Positions 12,201 to 24,200 of a stretch of DNA of 64,000 nt are shown in pieces. The notes under the pieces were generated by a model. It searched no databases and was not told the DNA's origin. It saw only the letters and a program-made list of their open reading frames with translations. The stretch spans positions 30,028,975 through 30,092,974 of the forward strand of contig CM037839.1 of assembly GCA_021234535.1 (NCBI GenBank), given 5' to 3'. This DNA is from Stichopus chloronotus. Taxonomy: Eukaryota; Echinodermata; Holothuroidea; Aspidochirotida; Stichopodidae. Both the position numbers and the translations under genes were made by a program. Each line of letters begins with the position of its first letter. Position 1 is the stretch's first letter.

Positions 12201-15200
12201 CCAACCAGGAGGAGGCGGAGGCTGTGGATGAGAGTACCTTCAAGAAGAGTGTTGCCACACAGAGCACTGAGGATCTCTATCAGCTGGTTGGCATTGTTGT
12301 CCATAGTGGACAGGCCAATGCTGGACATTATTACTCTTTTATCAAGGATAGGTGGTGAGAATTACATCATTCTGATAAACAAATTAAACCAAACTTTTGT
12401 TTCAATAACCTTCACTGTTCAGTCTCTTAAAGTGTTTGTAGCTTTCACGTTGTTATCTGTATCTCCATCTCTACGTCTTGAAAATTTGACTGTTCTGAAA
12501 AGCTGATGATGGTATGTATCAGGACAAATTAATTGTTGCCAGATATTTGTTGTAAACAGACTTTAGTTCAAGGTTTGAGAGATGCAAATTTGATCTACTT
12601 CTGATGTATTAAATTTAGATTTTAGTAGCACCCTGAGACAGTCTTTTATCTTTAATTTTTCTTCCATTTTTCTTATGTATGTTAGGTGACATCTCTTTTA
12701 GATTAAATACCAAGCACAAAACAACAACAAAAACACAAACACAGAATAAACACCAAATGACGAAAAAGAATCCAACTTTAAACAAATGAACACCAGCACA
12801 TGATATGATGGTGACATGATATTCACATCAAATATGACATTGATTAGAATATACGTTATGGTAGTGAACTAGCTGGGCATGCACAGACATCACTAGGTGT
12901 TACCCTGTCAGTGGAAGTGCACTAGCTGGGCATCACGGACATCACCAGGTGTTACCCTCTCAGTGGTAGTGCACTAGCTGGGCATGAATGGACGTCACCA
13001 GGTGTTACCCACTGGTTTTAAACTATTCTTCCTCAGGACCAGAACAGCTGGCAACAACTCAAAGTGGTACAAATTTAACGACACCATTGTGGAGGAATTT
13101 GAGATGGGGGAAGCTGCAGTAGAGGCCGAGTGTTTTGGTGGAAGCTACAAACCAAAGTCGTACAGTAGCAGTAGTAAGTAAATACAGTCTGTTAGTAATG
13201 GATAAAGGGGGGAGGGGTTGGGAGGGGATAAAATAATCTCCCTGGGTGGAAATCAAAGAATGGATTATTAGGAATCTTATTGTTTTAGCGATCTCTTGAA
13301 AAAAGCATTCCTTCAATAACTCTGAAACTTCTTGAGAATACCCCAAATGCATGGGGTATATATGGGGGGTAATATAGGGGCATTTTTTTTTTTAACATTT
13401 TACACATTTCACTCAGTGTAGCCCACCATTCTTGTTGCATTCAACTAAACAGACTGCAGAGTAACTTTTAATGTGAGTTCACATTTATTTTCTTTTACAG
13501 GTTATTCCACAGATCCTAAGCCAAGGTATTGGAGTGGCTACATGCTATTCTATGAGAGGATTCATCATCATGGAGACTGCAATGATTTCATCCGTGGCTC
13601 CCAGGGAAGGGCAGCTTTTCTTAAACAGGACAGTGATGGTGATGTTAATATGTAAGTTTGATTCCTGAAACTAATACTCCCAATATCTAAAATAGAGGTA
13701 ACGTAGTCAAGTAGCTGTTTGTTGTCTATTCGTTCTGCAACTCGTCCCATATCGGAGGGTTTGACAAAGAAACAACAGTTCACTGTCTTGCATTTTGTTA
13801 TTTTCACTCCATCAATGTTTGATAAGTTGTCCTGTTTTTATAAAAGGTTGGAATCATTGAGCTCTCCAGAACTCTCACCGAGGCAAGAAGGTGACCGTCT
13901 GAGCGAGCTCTCAGCTCTCGTCAATAGAGGAGAGAGGAAGGGGTTGTTTGGGGATCACATGCCTCCTGACATCCAGAGGGTGATTCGTGATGAGAACTTG
14001 CAGTTCTTAAGGGATCGAGCAATCTACAATCAGGAGTATTTCAACTTCATTAGAAGTCTAGCAACGTGCAATTTGGTGAGTTTGGACACAGGTTGGTTTT
14101 GTTTATTAATTTCCCATTGTTCATTTTATTGCTCTTTGATCAGAATCATATCATATAGTGTCCCTGCATCAAAGACTGCATATTAGTCATTAGACTGCCT
14201 ATTAGGGCATCCTAGCATGAACTGGAGACTGAGAAAAGTCAAGCATCCCTCTAATTCTAGGACGGTCACTGACTGGTCTGTGTTTCACCCCTTGTCCGAA
14301 TATGATGTTATATGATACTAATTGCCAAATCCAAGACTGCTACCTGCAATCTTGATCCAGTACCTATGCGGCTGCTTAAAAATCATGTAGATATATTTTG
14401 ACTAAAATAGTAAATCCATCCCTATCATCTGGGGTTTTGCCAAGTGACTGGAAATCTGCTTGCCTAACTCCACTTATGAAGAAAGCTGATCTAGAGAACC
14501 TCCTAACTTCAGACCTGTCAGTGATTACTGGTTTGTAAGTCCCTAAATGACGTGACCCCTAAATACTTAACTGAAATGTTCCATCGCAAACAAAACACTA
14601 GATTTAGTCTGGGGTCAGATTCTCAAAATTGTATTTATTCGTCAGTCCATACTAAGTGCAAAACCTTTGGTGATTGTAGTTTTTTAGTATGTGGTCCTTG
14701 ACTTTGGAATAAGTTCGCTCCCAGTGTAAGGTTCAGCACATTACTTAGCATTTTCAAGAAACCTAAAAAGAAATCTTAAAACGTATCTGGTTCAACATTG
14801 CTTTCCATGACTACATGTAGGCCTAAGTTACAGCACTTTGTACCTAATTTCTGCACTTTTTTTTCTGTGGTGTTTGTTTACCTTTACTTTATTGTAAAGC
14901 ACTTTTGAATAACGTTTTGATAAAGGTGCTATATAAATTTAAGAAGAATAATTAGAAACAACGTATTGTGGACATAGTGAGACATACCCACATATTTATC
15001 AGTCATCTCCATTGTATCTCAGTGTCCATCTCATATCCATGGACAGAGGCATGAATTTGATTTTCCCTTTCTTGTTTTTCAGAGGTCATGCTTTAGTGAT
15101 GAGTTTGAACAGATGTCAGAGATTAGTATGAGACTGGCCTTACAGTTCATGGTGAACACTTTTTTCAGAACACATAAAAAGTTAAGGTTAGTAAAATTGT

Positions 15201-18200
15201 CCAAACTTTCTGGCAAATAAGTTCTAAAAGTTTTAGAGATTTTATTTTTGATGAGATGATTATCAGTGTGTGACTCCCAGATTTGCTAATTAGTTGGTTA
15301 TTCAATCATTTGTCTGCTTCATTCCTGACATTTTCATTGAAGGTCAGTAACTTCCAACACGCTTACATTGGTCAGAGGTCATAGAAAGATCATCCAAATT
15401 ATTGTAAATTTTGAAAGATACTGTCATAAGTAAGCAACAAAATGTAAAGTTAATGCACTCTTGGTAGGATTTTACAGTGTCCTCTGTAAGATTTTGAGCT
15501 CTTAGTCAACTATTTTGATTTGAACTTTGTAGTTTTAATTTAAAATATTTTCATGCAGACATTTTGTCTTTTTCATATTTGCAGGTGTGATTTAGGTGAA
15601 TGGTGTGCTGCCATTGCAAATATTTCAAAGCAGAGTGTCAAAGCTTGCAACTGGGCGCTGTCATTCTTAGCAAAGGAAGGATCTCACAATCTATGGTAAG
15701 AATATCCTTCTTTTAAACTGAATTTTATAGAAATCTGTGACATTGGCAAATTTCACTTACCTTTATGAGTTTGTACATGAGGAAGGCTTTGCAAAAAGTC
15801 TGTACATTTATTTGCCTGTCACAGTTGTTGCATTGTTTAATGGCAGTTTATGCTTTGAGGATGTTGTGATTTCAGAAATGATTTTTTTCTTTCCTGTCAG
15901 TATGTACCTATTAGAGTGTATAACCAGTGAAATCAGGGAAGTCTTTGCCAAAGTGGTGGAGTGCATCATAGCCAACTTCATCCACAAGCACTCCTGCCCA
16001 CCTGAATCGTCGGAGATGGATGGCCTGGTGGAGGCGCTCTTGGGTCTTCTCGAGAAAGACGTCGGTGAAAACAGCAAGAGGTGTCGCCAGTACTTTTGGC
16101 TTCTGTTGAGATACATGGAGATGGTCAGTACTTAGGGATCACCTTATGATTGACATGGGAGTGTCGTGCTTCCATTCCTAGCATAGCTAAGGTTCCCCTT
16201 TGCCACAATACCCTGTCATTTCATAAGAATATTCTCCCCTTCCCCCACCCCTCTCCTTAATCTCCCTTCTTTGATATTTATCCCTGACCTTACTAAAAGG
16301 AAAGAAACGAATCTAATTCATCATTGCTGTATCTTTAAATGGACATAGGGCATTCACAGTGCATCAACATAGCATACCTAGAAAATAGCTTTAATCATTG
16401 TTAAACCATTCAGTCTCATCAATATGCATCTGCAAAAACTTTATCACCTCAGAACATTATGCATAAGATGGGTTATAGAAGATGCATCATTTGAATTTTT
16501 TTGAGTTTGGGTGAAGAAATTATTCGTGTGTAACAAATAACTGAATTTCTATCTGTGAGAAACTTATTTCTTAAAAAGAAGACCACCTGTCATTTATTTT
16601 GTATAACTTATCATTCTGTGTCCACTGATATTTGTTTTAAACTGTGATTTTTTTTCTCTCAAACAAAAGCCTTCTTTCCTTTTAAATTTTCTATTTCTTT
16701 CATCAGTCTGTCACTTCATTAAATTGGTCATATCTAAAATTCATAAAACTGAATGATACTTTTGTGCAAACTTTTTGCATCACTAACCTGTGTTGTAGTA
16801 GTAAACAAACTTAGCTCGTATGTATTTTTACTTAATGGAAATTTCCACCATAGTACAATAGATAATATGAAGTATATGTAAGATATGTGGTGGAGGTCTG
16901 AGATAGTTAAGGGTTTGTGCATCCAGACCCTCTTTAAGAATAAAGAATTTGAAGAATTTGATGTGAATGAATATAATACAAAAGACCGACTTTAAGATTG
17001 AAGAAAAAGGAAAGTAAGATATATGATATATGTGCTTAAACTAAGCTGCTAGCAGTGATAGATAATGTTGAATCTTTCATCTCTCTGGTTATGCTATTAC
17101 CTCTTTCTGATATTCACCACAATCTCTCTTGTTACTTTTCCAGAGTGTGTCATGCTGCAAACATTTATTCCAAAAAGGTGCTTTCCAGAAGTTAGTGTCA
17201 TTCCTTGTCGGCCCTTCGTTGGTGAGAAACCAACAAATGGTAAGACTTCAGAGCCAACCACATCAGTTAACATGATGAAAATGTGTAATTCAGATTTGGT
17301 GGTGGTGATGGGTTTTTGATTCCTTGCAGAAGGCAGGCAAGGAATCTATGAGATGGTGATGGCATGTGTGTGTGGTTGTGTATGATGCCTTGGATTGTAA
17401 ATACAATATCTCAAGACGAGAAAGTTTATTGAACTTCAAAGCTGATGTGTAGGTAATCCATTGTGAGGAAATGATCCCTAATCTTTTCCAGGTAGGTCAA
17501 AAGTCATTTGAGGTCACCGAGATAAAACTCTAAAAACCTAGTAACAAAGATATTTCAGCAGCCGACAGTTGCAGGAACTTCAAACTGTGAACATTCGTAG
17601 CAATTTCTGAGTAAATAATCTCTGTTGAGTTCATGGGAGGTCAGTGGAAGTCATAGTTGAAACCTTGTAAACATCATATCCTAATAAAGGGAAGTTGCTG
17701 GAACTTCACACATGATGTGAAGGTTGTCCATTGTGAGGAGATGTTCCGTGGTGATTCTCATGGAGGTCAAAGGTCATTCAAGCTCACCAGAGGTTACAGC
17801 AACTGAATGTTGCTGAAAGTTCAAACTGTAAACATTGGTTGCTCTTGATGAGTAGTTGACCTGCTATTTTTTTGTGATGGTCAAAAGTCACATGAGTTCA
17901 GCAGAAGTCATAGTATGTAAACTCTGTAGACATGGTATTACAAGAAGGGCAAGGTGATTGAACTTTAAAATTGGTATGTTAGTTGTCTTTCATTTTTCAT
18001 AAATATTGGTAAGGAATTACAAAATCCTTTTGACTTTCTGATCTTTAAGAAAATTTCTAACCTATTTTTCTAACCGAAATTTCTAACCTACATTGAAACT
18101 ATTTTCAATGCTTAGGATGTCACAGTAAGTGTAGCAAAAGAAGCAAAATGCCAATTTATTCTTGGCCAAAATAACTGGCATTTTGACTTTTTGTAAATTG

Positions 18201-21200
18201 ACACAAAACTGTAAAATGGGGAGTATTTTCATTTCTCATGAGATATGTCATCATTTCATTGAGTTTCTGGTGAATGCCATGATTAACTAGAACTGCAATT
18301 GCCCACAAATACGCAAAATTGTAGTGCGTGGTAGGCTAAGTCCTTGTTGTTGGGAGTAAGCCAGTCTCTGTGGATCCACTCCTCATAGGAGTTGGCATTT
18401 TTTGGGCAAGGCAGTGCCGTTTCCTGTCGACCCCTTTCCCCGCAATCCATTCTTTTTTCTTTACACATCATGCTGGACGAAACAAAAATTCCATTGGATC
18501 TCTCTTATACTGTTGTAAAGTTGCCGACGCTTATCGTTACTATATACCATATTTCGTACAAACCTGTACTGCTCTGAGTTTTAAAGAGTACTCTAGTGGT
18601 ATATATGTCAAAACTGTCTTTCTGTTTCACCACTGAAATAGAACATGAGAGCAGTACATGATTCTGTAGAAGGACGTCATGTTGTAACCACCAACAAGCA
18701 GTGAAGCAGCACACGATTCTGCGACATCATATTTAAACACAATGGCGCTGTATTGCACACCAATTTGGAGACAACATTGACACTCCACGTTTATCACCTC
18801 ATTGGGAGAAGGCCGAACCACATTTCATCATGTTTTCTGGAAATTCATCCGCAGGGCTCTCTCATCACTTTAACTCCTTAAATCGTTCTTGTAGTCGTGG
18901 CATTTGCTTTTCATTAGTACATTTTGGTTTGAAGACGGCCATAGCTTGCACTATACTGCTATTACTTAAAGGTCGTGCATGCATATTTGTATGAACTAAG
19001 TTACATCACACGCAGGTGAGGCGTTATGAGCTATACAAGGCTCAACAAAAGAAATTGCTGGTCGACCAGTAATGACAAGATTGTAGTGTGGCGCACTACA
19101 ATTAATAGCTAGTACAGCATATTCAGTATGGTAATGAATATTCAAGTAACTAACATTTTAATCTAATGCAGCATATATTGTAATGGATATTCAAGTGACT
19201 AACTTTTTATGCAATAATTTGGCAGGACGTTTACTCCAGGAGTTGGACATCTCTCTACACCCGGGAATTTGGTGACCTTCATTCTCTCCTGGCTGGAATG
19301 ATTATGAACTGTAATATGGTCAGATATCAGACGATAGGTCAGTTTGGTCTCTCTTAATTTTTTTTCTTTGATTATCTCCTTTGAAACTGTTCTAAATTAA
19401 AATCTTTTAAACATTAAAACAAAAATGTTACTAATTTTGCCGAGTGCAAATTCATGTCATCCAGAAAGAAAAAAAAATACCCATTATTTCATCTTTCATA
19501 ATACTTGCCTGATACTTATTTTGACCAGCTTTAGTTTAAGGTCATTCCAGTTTATTCTCTCTTCTTCTTATACTCTTTTTTTCCATCATAGTTCAATTTC
19601 ACTGATTATACATTTCAAGAATTACTTCAAATTAACTGAAAAATTCACAAAAATGTAAACATAAAAATTCTGGTTCCTTTTGGGTTGCTTAGCATGAGTT
19701 TACCTTAGAACCTGAAGTAATTTCTGAAGCTATCATATGTTTTTCTCTGTGACTTGCGTGATATGTTTGCAGACTGTGTTGTAATTTTCCACTTTTATTG
19801 GTATCATTTGAATGCATTAGAACAGATTGGAATTTAGAATTGACCCCATATTTTATAAGTATTCAAACATTGTTTCAACTTCTTTGAGTTCTTGCAAACA
19901 CAGAGTGATGCCACATTGACATTGAACTGTTGATGTAATGTAAGTGATCCTAAGAGCACCAGAAGAAAGTCCTTCATTCGAGGATCAAAAGTTATCACCA
20001 AAATATTTTAATCCATGGAAAAACAGTAGACCTAATATAATGTCACCTCATTACAGGTAGACACATCATTAGTTGCTTCTCATCTGCCATGTACTCATCA
20101 TCATGATTATAGTATTACCATTAATAGCCAACCTATAAAAGAGACTACCGGCGTCAAATTTCTTGGGGTTTACATTAACTCAAACTTGAAGTGGAATTAA
20201 CATATTCCTCATCTGTGTTCATTAGTTGGCAGGGGTGTGGGGATAATTGGTAGACTTAAAAACTTTTTACCTCAAGCTGTACTTTGTACTATTTACTTAA
20301 CCCTCATATATTGCCACCTCTGCTATTGTAGTCTTGCTTGGTCAGGCACTAGTGAATCCTCTGTAAAGATGTTACCTGTTTAACAAAAATGTACTGTCAG
20401 ATATATCAGAAATTCTGGTCCATGTGAATACATCAATGTATCATTTAAGTCCCTTAACTTGCATAAACTTAATGATATTATCAAAGTGAACAGTGCCACT
20501 TTTACATACTGTTTTTTTTTTTACAATCTTTTACCTTCAAATTTTTCTCATCTTCTATTCGGAATTCCGTGGTTCACAGTTATCGTACTTGTCAAAACCC
20601 TCAAATTTGTCTTCCTGTTAGTAGGTCAGCTTTTTCCAAATTAAGTGTACACTATTGTGCAATCAGCACTTGGAATACCCTCCCATGTAAACTAACTACT
20701 AAAAGTGTAATGTGCCTTCTTTCCCCACCAACTATACTAAACAATTACTAACAAACTTAGTATCTGTATTTGTAATTGTGCCATGTTCTGTTGTAGGTCT
20801 CAACCGTCTCATATTTTTCATTGCCTTATTTTTGCTCTGGTGGGATGGGGTAGGGTAGGAACGGGATCACGTGGGGGAAGAGTTTGGCAGTTTACATTGA
20901 ATTTGTGAAGAAACAAATAAAATGACATGAATATTGTTTTGTCTGCTCTTCTCATTGGATAGGTCAAGGGGATTTCCCAGATAGAGAGAGATTGATGCAG
21001 CCTCCTCATAAGGAAGTTTTAGAAATGCCATCAGCTATGCAGGAAATCCTCTGGGGACCAGAATGTCTACGTTATATCAGAGAGGTAGAAATCTTTGAAG
21101 AGAATATATTTACATGTTTTCATACTTTAAGGTGAAGTGTTAGTTAATGCTATTGAATGATTACATCAGCATTTAGCTCAATGCTACATTCAGATTGCTA

Positions 21201-24200
21201 TTAATTTCAAGTTACTCATCATCAAGTTGCTTTTCTTATTTTTCTTTAAGTTTTGTTCAAAGTCTACTCATAAATGTGCAGGAAACAAGTTTGTTTCCAG
21301 TGTTTCAAAGTTAATGGCAAGCCTGACATATTTGAGCATTAGTTCTAGTTATATGAAGCTTAAAGCTATGAACTGAGCACAATGTGTAAGAGACATGTAT
21401 CTGGCATGGGAGTGGATGAGAACTATTATTTCCCTGTACTGAAAAGATGTAGTTCTAAAATCACATCTTGTAAACCATTCCACATGGCTCAATTTCTTTC
21501 TCCTTGAATATGTTAAGTTTTGAACAACAACATTAGATTTTGGGAAGTTAATGTTGGTATTTTGACCTTGTAGAAATCACTTTTACTGTTTATTTTACCA
21601 ACTGAGTTTTATATTTTTCTTTTTCTCATTCTGTCAGTGTGTTTTGGCATTCAGAGAGATTGCCCCTGATCACTGCCAACAAAGAATCCTTGAAATGATC
21701 CTTTATTGTTCCTTCTGCAATGAAGGATTCACAATGACTGTGATGATGATGATACAGGTGAGTGGTAACCATGGTAACATTCAGCCTGCCATAGTATTGT
21801 GTTTAGTGTAACAAGCGTTGTCTAGGCATCACAAGCTTAGATGAAGTTGTTGCAATTCAATGGAACATGTAATCAGCAGACTGAAACTTTGTTTGGACTT
21901 GAAAACAACAACCTTTGATGATATTGTCTATGGTTTTGGCTTTTTGTGAAGTTGCCAACACTTTATTTACCATTTTACATTTCCATTGGTAATTGTGTCA
22001 TTCACAGTTTATTTGTGTTGTTTTCTTTTGCTTGCTTCTTACCCTTCCTTCTCCCTTCTCTTTAACTCTTTTAATTCTCTAGAGTTAAAGATCGTTTTCC
22101 TCACTAATGCACTCTGAATGTATTCCTGCTGTAGTTGTGAAGAGGTATTGAAAATGCTGTAAGAGCTCCTAGAGGTACAAGGAATTAACTCTTCTATTTT
22201 TTCCAGTCATCTCTGTTGTCCTGGTCTGTTGCTGTTATTACTGCATCTGTTGTATGTGTTAGTATTTGGTGGTCACATGCTCTTGCCATTAATTGTACTG
22301 TAAAGCAGAAACTCACAGACAGGCTCAGGTGCTGAGGTAGCCAAAGATGTCTAGAGTTCATGTTGTCAAATGTAAGGCAGCTTCTGAGTTAGGACTTTAT
22401 TAAGTGGTGTGTTTATTTCTTTGATAATCTTATTTTTGTTTTAATTAGTACCAAGTGGATACTTGCCCTGCCAATGAGCTGAAACCAATTCTGGAATTGT
22501 TGTTGGAGCTGCTGCTCATGGAGGACCCACTCCAGCTGAGAAGAATCAAATTAGCTGCGGAGGGTAACCGTGACAATGGTCTACTTGGTCAGTCATCGGC
22601 CTTTTATTTTGTGAAATTTTTCAATCACTTGAGCACTTCACAAGAAATTGATAGTTTGAAATCTGCCCTGTAGGAAAAATATCTACATGAGAATCACCAT
22701 GGTTGCTGAATAAGTTTGAGATTCAATACATTACCTTTAAATTGTTTGCATACCAAAGTAATAGTTTTACTCTTTGTGGAGTATGTAAAGAGTAAACAGC
22801 AATGCAAGTTAGTCTTTGTTCCAGTAACTGGCCATGATAAAAGAAATAGATGACTTCCATCCACAGTTTGCTACATATCATCCATTAAAATACATGCGTT
22901 GCATCTTTTTGATCCCTGTGATCCTTTTATCGATATAACAATGCCTTCAGCAGTGTAAACATACAGTTCCATAGTTTGTTCGCACATAAAGCTGTGTTCA
23001 CATAAAGCTGTGTTGTATTACCTCATCGATCTATCTGACACCATACCCCATGGCCAGACACAGCTGGAATCCGATCTGTACAACAAGTAAAAGGTGTTTG
23101 TTTTGGTTTGATTACAGTCAAGAGGTTACTTGACAATTGTTTGTTTCAATGAGTCAGGTTAAGTCATTAATTGGACTTACACATTTAAAATGTTTAAGAT
23201 CATCTTATTGTGGTTTTGTTTCTTTTACGAAGGTATCATCAAGAAAGCCACAATGACGGATAGCACTCGTTCGTACCAATGCATTAAGTTCCTGGTTCTT
23301 CTGGCAAATAAATGTCCCACTGCCAAGGAGTACCTCATGTCAATAGCACCAAAATGGCAGTGGTCTGTACAATGGCTGAAAGAAAAGGTTAGTACTCAAA
23401 TATGACCAAACAACAGATTTGGTTTTGTCATCTAGGTTCTTCTTTCATCAACTCTTGTATTTTGCTGCCATTGAAAGTAAATGAACCACAAAGCAGAAAT
23501 CTCAGACAGTAAAAAACCAAAGTGATGGAGTCAGGAATTTGTAAAAGCATCTTTGAATTAAAAATTAATGTGTATGCAGTTGACTTGTAGCTGACCTGAC
23601 ATTACATAGCATCTCAGTAGGTTAGAATTACCTTCTGTGAAATCATGGTGTCTGAATTGTCATTTTTAGCTCATACCAGCTAGCTGGTGTGAGCTATTGT
23701 AATGGTGCGGCGTCACTCTATCTATCTATCTGTTCACAATTGTTCAAAATGCTTCTCCTCTGCCATGCTTTCATGGATTTCTTTGAAATTCGGACATAAT
23801 GTTCCCTAGGTGGTGGGCTATTCGGGGTGTTCAGGAATTTGTGGTCCAAGGTCCCATGTGAGCCCTGTGGCCCATTTTATGAAATTCTACAAAATGCTTC
23901 TTCTCCTACAGATACTGTTGTACAGTGTTGATGGTTTGTCACAATGATGCTCAACTATTGGTCCCTTCAGGGTGTTCAGGAATTGGTAGTTCAAGACCGC
24001 CACGTGGGCCCAATGGCCCATTTTATGGAATTCTGCATATTACCTCTTTTTCTACTGTTAAAGTGTCCCTTTAAACTGTCCTACGCATCTTAAATATCCC
24101 TATCGTGCATGAATGATAATTAAGTAATTGGACAGTGTCAGCACCAATTGGTGCTCTAGTTCTCTAGCTATTTGCATAATGATTTTGTATTTTATCTCTG

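Noticed and set aside
12351..12352. Alternative donor AG|gtggtg for USP24 exon 18
   Set aside because: TG|gtgaga is the stronger donor; both keep the frame and differ by one residue.
8684..13651. Assignment of the protease to USP9X or USP34
   Set aside because: The catalytic core is similar among large USPs, but the flanking exons ([32 protein letters not shown] end) follow USP24 throughout.
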